Assembly: GCA_029778615.1 (NCBI GenBank)
Contig: JAKOPZ010000185.1
Coordinates: 1-33,850 of the forward strand
Reading direction: 5' to 3'
DNA length: 33,850 nucleotides
Source: Chloroflexota bacterium
Lineage (GTDB): Bacteria; Chloroflexota; Anaerolineae; UBA4142; SHND01
Shown here: piece by piece, positions 7,743 to 15,490 of the stretch
Position numbering within the stretch: position 1 is the first letter of the stretch
Layout of the letters: every line of letters begins with the position of its first letter
Made by a program: the position numbers and the translations under genes
Notes under the pieces: model-generated
The model's database searches: none
What the model saw: only the letters and a program-made list of their open reading frames with translations
Told to the model about the DNA's origin: nothing

Positions 7743-9234
7743 CTAAAATATCCGTATCAATCTGCGCGCGCTGTAAGCGTCCCGAATAGTCCACGTAAAT
7801 GGATTTCCATTCCGTGAACACTTCAAGCACCGGCGGACCGCCGCCTTCGCGATGTCCGTTGCCCGTGCCGCGCGTGCCGCCGAATGGCAATTGGACTTCG
7901 CTCCCAATCGTTCCCGCGTTGATGTATAAAATTCCTGTCGCAATGTCGCGCATCGCCTCGAAGGCTTGGTTCACATTTGACGTGTACACGGACGCGCTCA
8001 AACCAAAATTCACGCTGTTGTTGATTTGAATCGCGTCGTCAATCGAGTTTGCGCGAAGGATGGAAAGCGACGGACCAAAAATTTCTTCCTGCGCCAAACG
8101 CATTTTCGGCGTCACGTTATCAAACACCGTCGGCTTGTAAAAATGTCCGCGCGCGAGTTCGCCTTCCGTTGCGTAATCCCCGCCGACGAGTAATTGCGCG
8201 CCCTCGCCTTTGCCGATTTCACTGTACGCGTGGACTTTGGTCACAGCATTCTTGTTAATCAAAGGTCCAACGTCTGTCGTCGGCAGCAGACCGTTACCCA
8301 AACGCAAGTGCGCGGCACGATTCGCAATCCGCTCGGCAAGCGTAGTATGAATGCCGGGTGTCACAATCACGCGACTGGTGGCAGTACAACGCTGTCCACT
8401 CGTCCCGAACGCGCTCCAAATAATCCCATCCGTCGCCAAATCCACATCCGCGTCGTCGAGAACAATAATCGCATTCTTGCCGCCGAGTTCGAGCGAAACG
8501 CGTTTGCCAAGCTGCGCGCACTGCACCGCAATCAACTTTCCGATTTCGTTAGAGCCCGTGAACGAAATCAGTTTCACGCGGGGGTCTTGCACCAACGCTT
8601 CGCCGGCGGGAACACCGTATCCCGTGACCAAATTCAAAACGCCGGGCGGAAGTCCTGCCTCTTCCAAAATCTTGACAAATTCAATCGCGAGCACGGGCGT
8701 ATCTTCGGCAGGTTTCCAAACGATGGTGTTGCCGCACACGAGCGCGGGAAAGATTTTCCAGGAAGGAACCGCAATGGGAAAATTCCAAGGAGTGATAATG
8801 CCGACAACGCCGAGCGGGTCACGCACCGCCATTGCCCACTTGTTGGGCAGTTCCGACGGCACGAGCAACCCGTTCAAGCGGCGCCCTTCACCCGCCATGT
8901 ACATGCCCATGTCCACCGCTTCTTGGACATCGCCGAGCGCTTCGGGTAAGACTTTGCCCATCTCGCGCGTCAAAAGCTCGCCAAGTTGTTGTTTGCGCGC
9001 GCGAATCAAGTCGGCGGCGGTATGCAAAATTTCCGCGCGATGCGGCGCAGGAGTCTTGCGCCATTTTTCAAACGCGCGCGCGGCAGCGCCCACCGCATTC
9101 GCCACATCTTGCGCGTCCGATTCGGGAACGACGCCAATCAATTCGCCGGTCGCGGGATTGAAACTTTCGAATGTTTTGCCGCTCGTTGCGGGAACCCATT
9201 CGCCGTCAATGTAGTTTAGATAGTGTAGAGACAC
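7735..9234 (-). CDS. NAD(P)-dependent aldehyde dehydrogenase
   Basis: A complete 499-residue ALDH-superfamily enzyme that oxidises an aldehyde to its acid; the substrate is not evident. Seen: IDGEWVPATSGKTFESFNPATGE at the N-terminus, PWNFP with Asn151, WKPAEDTP for cofactor binding, FTGSNEIGK, the general base Glu249 (LELGGKN), catalytic Cys283 (SGQRCTATSR) and EEIFGPSLSI. The C-terminal GTGNGHREGG followed by FTEWKSIYVDYSG resembles the ALDH7/piperideine-6-carboxylate or succinate-semialdehyde dehydrogenase branch, but this is not enough to name the substrate. The start is GTG at 9234. It has its own promoter at 9335-9363 and a leader of about 94 bases. The last codons (Val-Ser-stop) lie in the octamer repeat. 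Confidence 0.93.
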   Translation of the reverse strand: MSLHYLNYIDGEWVPATSGKTFESFNPATGELIGVVPESDAQDVANAVGAAARAFEKWRKTPAPHRAEILHTAADLIRARKQQLGELLTREMGKVLPEALGDVQEAVDMGMYMAGEGRRLNGLLVPSELPNKWAMAVRDPLGVVGIITPWNFPIAVPSWKIFPALVCGNTIVWKPAEDTPVLAIEFVKILEEAGLPPGVLNLVTGYGVPAGEALVQDPRVKLISFTGSNEIGKLIAVQCAQLGKRVSLELGGKNAIIVLDDADVDLATDGIIWSAFGTSGQRCTATSRVIVTPGIHTTLAERIANRAAHLRLGNGLLPTTDVGPLINKNAVTKVHAYSEIGKGEGAQLLVGGDYATEGELARGHFYKPTVFDNVTPKMRLAQEEIFGPSLSILRANSIDDAIQINNSVNFGLSASVYTSNVNQAFEAMRDIATGILYINAGTIGSEVQLPFGGTRGTGNGHREGGGPPVLEVFTEWKSIYVDYSGRLQRAQIDTDILVS

Positions 9235-9237
9235 AGA

Positions 9238-9279
9238 AAAGGAATTCCTTTATCTCCTTTCCGCCAAGGCGCAAAAGGA
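9238..9279. repeat. palindrome and imperfect hairpin in the aldehyde dehydrogenase leader
   Basis: AAAGGAATTCCTTT (9238-9251) is a perfect 14-base palindrome just before the GTG start. Next to it, TCCTTTCCGCC (9255-9265) pairs imperfectly with GGCGCAAAAGGA (9268-9279). Read on the minus strand the segment contains TGCGCCT and TGGCGGA, a degenerate 7-base periodicity of the CTTTGCG type. It could fold in the mRNA leader; a regulatory role is only a guess. Confidence 0.4.
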
Positions 9280-9334
9280 AACAAAGGCAATCAGGACGCG
9301 TGCACAAGCGCGTGAGTTCGGGATAACGGCGCGC

Positions 9335-9363
9335 ATTGTACATCATTCTCATTAAGCGTTCAA
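9335..9363 (-). promoter_or_regulatory. promoter of the aldehyde dehydrogenase gene
   Basis: On the minus strand: TTGAAC (9363-9358), a 17-base spacer, then TACAAT (9340-9335). Predicted start is near 9328, about 94 bases before the GTG at 9234. Confidence 0.65.
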
Positions 9364-9427
9364 ATAGCGCGCAAGAAAACGTGCAGAAAGTCTTATGCAA
9401 TTTTAAGGACATGCAGCTCAATTCAGC

Positions 9428-9436
9428 TGATACTAT
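9428..9436 (+). promoter_or_regulatory. extended -10 promoter of the 112-aa gene
   Basis: TGATACTAT reads as TGn plus the -10 hexamer TACTAT. No good -35 is seen 17 bases upstream, as expected for extended -10 promoters. Predicted start is near 9443, giving a leader of about 23 bases to the ATG at 9466. Confidence 0.4.
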
Positions 9437-9465
9437 ACAGACGCCAATCAGAAAGTAGGCACACG

Positions 9466-9804
9466 ATGGACAAAACAGAATTATTGTATGCGCACTGGGC
9501 AACACGCTCACTGCAAAATGCGCGGGATGCCAAGTGGAAAAAATTGGTCCAAGAAATTCAGGCATTACCCGAAACCGACCCGGACGCGCTCGCGTTCCAA
9601 TTGATGATGGTGCGGCTCAACAGCTGCGTTACATGCGACGCCCGCAAGTACGTGGAAAAGGGTGGCTGTGCGCGCTGCAGCAATACGACTTTGAATTTTT
9701 CCAAAGATTCGGAAGAAGCATTGTTGGCGCGCTTTCGCGCCGCGCGCAAAGAAATTACCCAAGCACTCAAAGAACAAAATCGCGAATTGGAAAAGGCAGC
9801 ATAG
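9466..9804 (+). CDS. hypothetical protein with four-cysteine cluster, 112 aa
   Basis: I do not recognise a named family. The protein is helical and charged, with a compact cysteine cluster at residues 54-71: C-V-T-C-D-A-R-K-Y-V-E-K-G-G-C-A-R-C. Two C-x2-C pairs separated by ten residues could bind zinc or an Fe-S cluster. It is flanked by amphipathic helices (LVQEIQALPETDPDALAFQLMM before; DSEEALLARFRAARKEITQALKEQ after) that could form a helical bundle or dimer. There is no signal peptide. The start is ATG at 9466, with an extended -10 promoter upstream and a weak AGAAAG ribosome site. Confidence 0.75.
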   Translation: MDKTELLYAHWATRSLQNARDAKWKKLVQEIQALPETDPDALAFQLMMVRLNSCVTCDARKYVEKGGCARCSNTTLNFSKDSEEALLARFRAARKEITQALKEQNRELEKAA

Positions 9805-9809
9805 AGCAC

Positions 9810-9868
9810 GGGTAGAAACGTTGGGTGAAAACGTTGGGTGGAAACGGAACCGGGTTCCGTTACTACCC
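9810..9868. repeat. nested inverted repeat with tandem 13-mer
   Basis: GAAACGTTGGGTG (9815-9827) is repeated immediately as AAAACGTTGGGTG (9828-9840). A perfect 8-base stem follows: AACGGAAC (9843-9850), loop CGG, GTTCCGTT (9854-9861). The whole segment is enclosed by GGGTAG (9810-9815) and CTACCC (9863-9868). It lies between the 112-aa gene and the PIG-L-like gene and gives the latter a spurious N-terminal reading frame. Confidence 0.65.
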
Positions 9869-9911
9869 ATCGCAACGATTGATGAAAGTACGTTCGAGCG
9901 GCATTAGCGAA

Positions 9912-10694
9912 ATGGAACATACACTGAGCGGCGAAAAACTCGCGCTGCTCGCCGTGTTTGCGCGTCCCGAAGAAGAAGCGTTCGGTCCTTCCGGCACGCT
10001 CGCAAAATACGCGGGCGAAGGCGTGCGCGTTTCACTCATCACCGCCGCGCGCGAGCTCGCGAACATGATGACGCTGCGTATCGCTGACCCCGCGCTCGTC
10101 ATGTTGAACGCGGCTCGTTCGCGCGAGACGTACTGTTCCTGCCGCGCGGCGGGCATCAGTCGCTTGTGCCTTGACCACGCGTCCTCGTACATTTCCCACA
10201 ACCAACGCCGCGTCCTGCAAGAACGCCTCGTGCGTCTGGTACGCGAAGTGCAGCCGCAAGTTATTGTCACGTACGGACCCGAGGGCTTGTCGGGCGAAAC
10301 GGAACAAAAACTTTTGAACGAACTCGCAAGTTACGCCTTTGAACATGCGGGCGAGTATGATGCGTATCCCGAACATTTACGCGACGGCTTGCAGCCGTAC
10401 CAGCCCAGCAAGTTGTATTACTCTGTGCTGCCCGCGAGTTGGGTGGCGCGTTGGGGTTTGCAAGGTTTGAACGGCGTGCCTGACAACCAGGTCACCACAG
10501 TGCTCGATGTTTCGCCCTACTCGGAGATGAAACTCAAAGCCGTCTACTGTCAACGTCATCACTCACAAGACTATGCGCGCTGGCGCGAGACGAACGGCGG
10601 AATGCAATGGAACGAAGAACATTTCATACTCGCCGCCACACATTTGGGCAAACGGATGAAAAAAGAACGCGACTTGTTCGCAGGACTGCGGTAA
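9912..10694 (+). CDS. PIG-L deacetylase-like protein lacking its metal ligands
   Basis: Resembles the LmbE/PIG-L family of zinc-dependent N-deacetylases over its full length (260 residues from ATG 9912). The N-terminal family motif, normally A-H-P-D-D-E-x-x-G-x-G-G-T, reads ARPEEEAFGPSGTLAKYA, so the zinc-binding His is Arg and the Asp pair is Glu. The later H-P-D-H motif after Y-G-P-E-G-L-S-G reads ETEQ. All usual zinc ligands are therefore missing, and the protein is probably catalytically dead or has changed function. The rest of the fold (AVFARP, VRLVREVQPQVIVTYGPEG, Y-Q-P-S-K-L-Y-Y) is intact, which argues against simple decay. An open frame extends upstream to 9825 but is encoded by the nested repeat; ATG at 9882 is another option. 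Confidence 0.75.
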   Translation: MEHTLSGEKLALLAVFARPEEEAFGPSGTLAKYAGEGVRVSLITAARELANMMTLRIADPALVMLNAARSRETYCSCRAAGISRLCLDHASSYISHNQRRVLQERLVRLVREVQPQVIVTYGPEGLSGETEQKLLNELASYAFEHAGEYDAYPEHLRDGLQPYQPSKLYYSVLPASWVARWGLQGLNGVPDNQVTTVLDVSPYSEMKLKAVYCQRHHSQDYARWRETNGGMQWNEEHFILAATHLGKRMKKERDLFAGLR

Positions 10695-10709
10695 ATGAAT
10701 ACGCCGAGG

Positions 10710-10764
10710 GTAAAACGTGAAACGTCAATCAGAAATGGTTGACGTTTCACGTTTTACGTTTCAG
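10710..10764. repeat. perfect 19-bp hairpin of GTNAAAC heptamers
   Basis: Left units: GTAAAAC, GTGAAAC, GTCAATC (10710-10730). Right units: GTTTCAC, GTTTTAC, GTTTCAG (10744-10764). The arms 10710-10728 and 10739-10757 are perfectly complementary over 19 bases with a 10-base loop. It is followed by GTTTCAGATG with no T-run, so it is a poor intrinsic terminator, although it could stabilise the 3' end of the upstream mRNA. Confidence 0.85.
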
Positions 10765-10790
10765 ATGTGCGAACCTTGCAACCAATCGTG

Positions 10791-10799
10791 TGCTATAAT
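10791..10799 (+). promoter_or_regulatory. extended -10 promoter of tdh
   Basis: TGCTATAAT combines the TGn extension with a perfect TATAAT (10794-10799). Predicted start is near 10806. The 26-base leader carries a CGGAGAG ribosome site ahead of the ATG at 10832. The gap between this promoter and the hairpin at 10710-10757 is 33 bases. Confidence 0.7.
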
Positions 10800-10831
10800 T
10801 TTTTCTGAAACAATCTCAACGGAGAGAAAAC

Positions 10832-11872
10832 ATGCCTTCCATGATGAAAGCGGTTGTCAAAACGCACGCGGGACCCGGTTTTGAATTGCGCGAGGTGCCG
10901 ATTCCCCAAATCGGTCATCACGATATTTTGATTCGCACGCGCGCCACCTCCATCTGCGGCACGGACATTCACATTTACAATTGGGATACGTGGGCGGCGA
11001 ATCGCATCAAGCCGCCTATCATCATCGGTCACGAATTTTGCGGTGATGTGGTAGAAATTGGCGCGCAAGTCACAGAGGTTCATATCGGTGATTTTATTTC
11101 TGCCGAAAGCCACATCGTTGACCACACCTGCGATTTGTGTCGCACGGGCATGGCGCACATTTGTCGTAACACGCAAATCATCGGCGTTGACCGTGACGGC
11201 AGTTTCGCCGAATACGTTGCCCTTCCCGCCGCGAACGCGTGGCACAATCCACCAACCATGGCTCCCGAAATCGCCGCGCTCGAAGAAAATTTTGGCAACG
11301 CTGTACACACTGCGCTTGAAACGCCCGTCGTCGCGCGCAAAGTTTTGGTGACGGGCTGCGGACCTGTTGGCGTCATGACAATTGCGGTTGCAAAAGCCGC
11401 CGGCGCGCGTGCAATTTATGCAAGTGACATTTCAGAATATCGTCTCGCTCTCGCGAAAAAAATGGGCGCGGATGTTACAGTAAATCCGATGCAAGAAAAT
11501 CTGGTTACGCGCGTGATGGAGGAAACGAACGGCGAAGGCGTTGATGTTTTGTTGGAAATGTCCGGCGCGCCAAGCGCGATACGCGATGGCTTGACCTTAC
11601 TGAAATCGGGCGGACACGCGGTATTGCTTGGACTGCCATCAAAGCCGTTTGAATTTGATTTGGCGAATTTGGTGATTATGAAAGGCATCACCGTTCACGG
11701 CATCGCGGGACGCAAACTTTGGGAAACGTGGTACGAAATTCGCGGTTTATTGCGAAGCGGCGCGGTGAACCTTGAACCCGTCATCACGCATCGTTTCAAG
11801 TTGGAAGAATTTCAAAAAGCGTTCGAGACGATGATGAGCGGCGATAGTGGAAAAGTTGTTTTGTTTCCTTAA
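10832..11872 (+). CDS. tdh: L-threonine 3-dehydrogenase
   Basis: Zinc-dependent medium-chain dehydrogenase that oxidises L-threonine to 2-amino-3-ketobutyrate with NAD+, the substrate of the neighbouring Kbl. The 346-residue length is typical. Catalytic zinc ligands Cys42, His67 and Glu68 are present (TSICGTDIHIYNWD, IIGHEFCGDV), as is the TDH-specific NWDTWA element. The Rossmann motif is VLVTGCGPVGVMTIAVAKAAGA. The C-terminal GIAGRKLWETWYEI is characteristic of TDH. Oddity: the structural zinc lobe reads V-D-H-T-C-x2-C-x7-C, so the first of four Cys (position 97) is Asp97, with Cys100, Cys103 and Cys111 kept. The start is ATG at 10832; a second ATG lies three codons in. Confidence 0.95.
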   Translation: MPSMMKAVVKTHAGPGFELREVPIPQIGHHDILIRTRATSICGTDIHIYNWDTWAANRIKPPIIIGHEFCGDVVEIGAQVTEVHIGDFISAESHIVDHTCDLCRTGMAHICRNTQIIGVDRDGSFAEYVALPAANAWHNPPTMAPEIAALEENFGNAVHTALETPVVARKVLVTGCGPVGVMTIAVAKAAGARAIYASDISEYRLALAKKMGADVTVNPMQENLVTRVMEETNGEGVDVLLEMSGAPSAIRDGLTLLKSGGHAVLLGLPSKPFEFDLANLVIMKGITVHGIAGRKLWETWYEIRGLLRSGAVNLEPVITHRFKLEEFQKAFETMMSGDSGKVVLFP

Positions 11873-11878
11873 TTTTAT

Positions 11879-11966
11879 TTGTCATTCCGAGCAAAGCGAG
11901 GAATCTCTAGTCGCGCTCTGAGATTTCGGCGATAAAGTCCATCGCAACTCTGCTTCAAAATGACAA
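11879..11966. repeat. MITE-like repeat with TTGTCATT/AATGACAA ends
   Basis: Terminal inverted repeats TTGTCATT (11879-11886) and AATGACAA (11959-11966) enclose a short element beginning GTCATTCCGAGC and continuing GCGAGGAATCTCT. It fills almost the whole gap between tdh and kbl. The terminal word resembles the ends of the element at 25999-26118 (TGTCATTTCGA...TCGAAATGACA). It has no coding capacity. Confidence 0.65.
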
Positions 11967-11976
11967 CCCGAACACA

Positions 11977-13158
11977 ATGTCAACCAAACTCAACTGGATT
12001 CACGACGAACTCGACAATCTCAAACAGCAAAATCTCTACAACACCATCCGCACCATCGAATCACCGCAAGGCGCGTGGATTGTGGTGGATGGCAAACGCG
12101 TGCTCAATTTTTGTTCCAACAATTATTTGGGACTCGCCAACGACGCGCGTTTGAAAGAGGCGGCTCAAGCCGCCATTACAAAATTCGGCGTCGGTCCTGC
12201 GGCAGTGCGTTCGATTGCGGGAACGCTTTCGCTGCACAACGAATTGGAAAAACGGCTCGCGGAATTTAAAGGTGTCGAGGCGACGATTTCATTTCAGTCG
12301 GGATTCAATTCCAACGGCGCGGTGATTCCCGCGCTCGTCGGGAAAGAGGATGTGATTTTTTCCGATGAATTGAATCATGCGAGCATTATTGACGGCGCGC
12401 GTTTGTCGGGTGCGAAAATTGTGCGGTACGCGCATAATGACGCGGAAGACCTGGAGACTAGAATACTAGAGACTAGAGACTATCGCCGCGCGCTCATTAT
12501 CACCGATGGCGTATTCTCAATGGACGGCGACATTGCGCCATTGCCGCAAATCGTCGAGGTCGCAGAACGTCACGACCTGATGCTGATGGTGGACGACGCG
12601 CACGGCGAAGGCGTACTCGGACGCGGCGGACGCGGCATCGTGGACCATTTTGGAATGCATGGACGCGTGGATGTTGAAGTCGGAACCATGTCAAAAGCGT
12701 TCGGCGTTGTCGGCGGATACGTCGCGGGCAAAAAAGAAATCGTCGAATGGCTGCGTCAGCGCGGACGCCCGTTTCTTTTTTCCAGCGCGGTGACAGCAGC
12801 AGACGCGGCGGCGTGTTTGCGCGCGGTGGATATTTTGGAAGAATCAACGGAACTCGTAGAAAAATTGTGGAAGAACGCGCGCTATTTCAAAACAGAAATG
12901 CAGCGTCTCGGCTTTGACACGAGCGCAAGCGAAACGCCCATCACGCCCGTCATGCTCGGCGACGCGCAGCTCGCACAAAATTTTTCCCGCGCGTTATTCG
13001 ACAATGACGTATTCGCGATGGCAATCAAGTATCCGACAGTCCCACAAGGCAAAGCGCGCATTCGCGTAATGATTAGCGCGGCGCATTCGCGCGAGGATTT
13101 GGACAAAGGGCTGGAGGTGTTTGGAAAAGTGGGAAAAGAGTTGGAGGTAATTCGATGA
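11977..13158 (+). CDS. kbl: glycine C-acetyltransferase (2-amino-3-ketobutyrate CoA ligase)
   Basis: PLP enzyme that cleaves 2-amino-3-ketobutyrate with CoA to glycine and acetyl-CoA, completing the threonine pathway begun by Tdh. The 393 residues show the alpha-oxoamine synthase signature: [19 protein letters not shown] (45-63), [27 protein letters not shown] (His133 to stack PLP), [23 protein letters not shown] (Asp206, His209) and the PLP lysine Lys240 in [14 protein letters not shown]. Residues 160-170 are encoded by the heptamer array at 12454-12482, in a loop that varies in the family, so activity is probably unaffected. The start is ATG at 11977; the stop overlaps the nfo start (ATGA). 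It is separated from tdh by a MITE-like repeat. Confidence 0.95.
   Translation: MSTKLNWIHDELDNLKQQNLYNTIRTIESPQGAWIVVDGKRVLNFCSNNYLGLANDARLKEAAQAAITKFGVGPAAVRSIAGTLSLHNELEKRLAEFKGVEATISFQSGFNSNGAVIPALVGKEDVIFSDELNHASIIDGARLSGAKIVRYAHNDAEDLETRILETRDYRRALIITDGVFSMDGDIAPLPQIVEVAERHDLMLMVDDAHGEGVLGRGGRGIVDHFGMHGRVDVEVGTMSKAFGVVGGYVAGKKEIVEWLRQRGRPFLFSSAVTAADAAACLRAVDILEESTELVEKLWKNARYFKTEMQRLGFDTSASETPITPVMLGDAQLAQNFSRALFDNDVFAMAIKYPTVPQGKARIRVMISAAHSREDLDKGLEVFGKVGKELEVIR
12454..12482. repeat. GAGACTA heptamer array inside the kbl coding sequence
   Basis: Units GAGACTA (12454-12460), GAATACTA (12461-12468, one base longer), GAGACTA (12469-12475) and GAGACTA (12476-12482). Kept in frame, they encode [10 protein letters not shown]. 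The unit is identical to that of the intergenic hairpin at 5461-5521. Confidence 0.8.
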
Positions 13159-14000
13159 GACTCGGCGTTCATGTATCCATCGCAGGCGGCGTTGATTTAG
13201 CCATTGAACGCGGCGTCGCGTTGAAATGCGATGCGATTCAAATTTTCAACAAGAACAACAATCAGTGGAAAGCATTTGCGATTTCAGATGAAGTTGTCGC
13301 GCGTTATAAACAGAATTTGAAAAATTGTGAGATTCATCCTGTGGTTTCGCACGCATCGTATCTCATCAATCTCGCGACGAGCGACCAGGCATTGTGGGAA
13401 AAATCGCGTGATTCCTTTGCCGAAGAATTGGAACGCTGTGACCGTTTGGGAATTCGTTACCTTGTTGTGCATCCCGGCTCGCACATGGGCGCGGGCGAAG
13501 AGTACGGCTGTGCGCGCGTTGCCGAAGCATTGAACGAAATTTACGCGCGCAAAAAAATAAAATGTGTAACGACGATTGAACACACGGCGGGACAGGGCAA
13601 CCACATCGGTTACAAATTTGAACACCTCGCCGCGATTCGCAAGGGTATGAACGACAAGAAGAAATTTGCTGTGTGCTTTGACACGTGCCATCTCGTCGCG
13701 GCAGGTTACGATTATTCCACGCCGGAAAAATACGCGGCGATGATGGATGCGTTCGACAAACTTGTTGGGTTGAAAACACTCAAGGTCGTTCATTTCAACG
13801 ACAGCAAAACACCGCTCGGCTCGCGCGTAGATAGGCACACGCATATCGGAAAAGGCACCGTCGGGAAAAGCGGCTTTCGTTCGTTTCTGACCGACCCGCG
13901 TCTTGCCGAAATTCCGGGACTGCTCGAAACGCCCACCGATGGGACAGGCAAAGACGAAAAGCGCAACCTCGCCGCGCTGCGGAAATTCGCATTGCCATAA
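13155..14000 (+). CDS. nfo: endonuclease IV (AP endonuclease)
   Basis: DNA repair enzyme that cleaves 5' to abasic sites during base excision repair. It is a TIM-barrel protein with three zinc ions, and all nine ligands are found: His66 (SHASYLIN), His106 (VVHPGSH), Glu142 ([10 protein letters not shown]), Asp176 and His179 ([12 protein letters not shown]), His213 ([12 protein letters not shown]), Asp226 and His228 ([10 protein letters not shown]) and Glu258 (LETPTD). These match the three family signature blocks. The 281-residue length is normal. It starts at ATG 13155 inside the kbl stop (ATGA overlap), so it is translationally coupled to a metabolic gene. No terminator was found after it. 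Confidence 0.96.
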   Translation: MRLGVHVSIAGGVDLAIERGVALKCDAIQIFNKNNNQWKAFAISDEVVARYKQNLKNCEIHPVVSHASYLINLATSDQALWEKSRDSFAEELERCDRLGIRYLVVHPGSHMGAGEEYGCARVAEALNEIYARKKIKCVTTIEHTAGQGNHIGYKFEHLAAIRKGMNDKKKFAVCFDTCHLVAAGYDYSTPEKYAAMMDAFDKLVGLKTLKVVHFNDSKTPLGSRVDRHTHIGKGTVGKSGFRSFLTDPRLAEIPGLLETPTDGTGKDEKRNLAALRKFALP

Positions 14001-14073
14001 TTTCAAAAAAAAAGAATCTCGCCTCCCTTTACATACGTAATCATTTGTAAGCGCTCCAAAGAAAGGCAAACGT

Positions 14074-15462
14074 ATGTCAAATCGAAATTCGGCGCTGGTC
14101 CTCATCGGCGCGTTGGCAAGTTGTTTTGTATTGTTTGTTTGCGCGGGACTCGTCGTCGGTGGTTTTTATTTTTTCAACAGCGGCGTCAATCCCATCGCCG
14201 CGTTACGCGCGCCCGCCGCGCGCGACCAAATCGCGTTCATCGGGAATGACTTGAATCTCTATGTCGCGGATGCCGCGAACGGAACCACCACGGCATTGAC
14301 ACACGATGGCGGCACCGAACATGTTTACAATTTTCCCACCTGGTCACCCGACAATCATCGCCTCGCGTTTGTCGGTTACGCCTTTGAAAATGGCGCGCCC
14401 AAAGAAGGCACGCTGTATACCATCTCGCCGACGGGTGAAAATTTAACGCCCGTTTACAAGACGCCCGAAAATTTTCCGTTTTATTTGTACTGGTCGCCCG
14501 ACAATCAAATCATTAGTTTTCTCGCCAACAAGGATGCGCAGACGATTGCGCTGAATGTGGCGCGCGCCGACCAACCCGATTCCAAACAAGAAGTGGATTC
14601 AGGCGCGCCGTTTTACTGGGCGTGGTCGCCCGACGGTTCCAAAATGCTCACACACGTCGGCGGCACGCGTTCCGAGAGCGACGACGCGCGCCTCGCGTTG
14701 TTGACCTTTAACAACAACGTCAAGGAATCGCTGCCTGCCGCGCCCGGGCAATTTCAAGCGCCGCAATGGTCAGCCAACGGCAAAATTTTATTCTCTACGC
14801 AAGATGAGGCAGGACAGTCCATCGCGTTGAGCGACGCGGACGGCACGCAAATCAAAAAATTGGCGACATATCGCGGGCGCGCTTCGTTTGCGCTTTCGCC
14901 CGATGGCGCGCAGGTCGCGTATATTCTGACCGATACAAACAGCCGCTTGCCCCATCTCGGCGCGGTGCGTGTGGTTAGTGCAAACGGCGAGAACACGCAC
15001 ATTGTTTCCCAAACTGACCCCGCGCTCGCGTTTCTCTGGTCGCCTGACAGCACCAAACTCGCGTATCTCACCGCGACAGTCAGCCAGCAGAATCAATCAA
15101 ATTTCAATTTTCGCGCGCTGCCGCCGCTCGCTTCGACCGCGCCTGAAAAATTTTTGGACGCGCCGAACATGAATCAAGGTGGGCAGCTGCAATTGTTGTT
15201 GACGTGGAATGTGTGGGAGCGCGCGACGGACGCCTCACACGCGGTTGCTTCGTTCGTACCCACCGGCAGTTTCCTCAGCGTCCTGCCCTATTTTGACCAG
15301 TACGCGAATTCCTCAACCTTCTGGTCGCCCGACAGTCAAGCGCTGGTGTATACGGCGCGCGACGCGGAAAATACCGGTTCCGTTTATATCGCCGACGCGG
15401 TGGGCAACCAGCCGCCGCGCAAAATCGGCGATGGCTTGATTGCATTTTGGTCGTGGAAATAA
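14074..15462 (+). CDS. membrane-anchored TolB-like (PD40) beta-propeller protein
   Basis: A 462-residue protein with one N-terminal membrane segment (about residues 8-32, ALVLIGALASCFVLFVC...) and an extracytoplasmic beta-propeller. Repeated W-S-P-D-x-x-x-x-x-x-F/Y motifs mark the blades: TWSPDNHRLAFVGY, YWSPDNQIISFLAN, AWSPDGSKMLTHVGG, QWSANGKILFST, ALSPDGAQVAYILT, LWSPDSTKLAYLTA and FWSPDSQALVYTAR. Seven repeats suggest a closed seven-bladed propeller. Proteins of this kind usually bind proteins or peptidoglycan; no enzymatic motif is visible. The ATG at 14074 is preceded by a good AAAGAAAGG ribosome site. The start of the next gene lies 28 bases after its stop. Confidence 0.85.
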   Translation: MSNRNSALVLIGALASCFVLFVCAGLVVGGFYFFNSGVNPIAALRAPAARDQIAFIGNDLNLYVADAANGTTTALTHDGGTEHVYNFPTWSPDNHRLAFVGYAFENGAPKEGTLYTISPTGENLTPVYKTPENFPFYLYWSPDNQIISFLANKDAQTIALNVARADQPDSKQEVDSGAPFYWAWSPDGSKMLTHVGGTRSESDDARLALLTFNNNVKESLPAAPGQFQAPQWSANGKILFSTQDEAGQSIALSDADGTQIKKLATYRGRASFALSPDGAQVAYILTDTNSRLPHLGAVRVVSANGENTHIVSQTDPALAFLWSPDSTKLAYLTATVSQQNQSNFNFRALPPLASTAPEKFLDAPNMNQGGQLQLLLTWNVWERATDASHAVASFVPTGSFLSVLPYFDQYANSSTFWSPDSQALVYTARDAENTGSVYIADAVGNQPPRKIGDGLIAFWSWK

Positions 15463-15490
15463 ATTGCGTCCAGCGAGGAGCCGAGTCCCA

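Noticed and set aside
8194-8949. Plus-strand frames opposite the aldehyde dehydrogenase
   Set aside because: Antisense of a complete ALDH with both catalytic residues; no independent support.
10710-10757. 19-bp hairpin as an intrinsic terminator after the PIG-L-like gene
   Set aside because: No T-run follows the stem, and the arms have the heptamer pattern seen in non-terminating loci.
10776-10781. TTGCAA as the -35 of the tdh promoter
   Set aside because: Only 12 bases separate it from TATAAT; the TGn extension at 10791 explains the promoter better.
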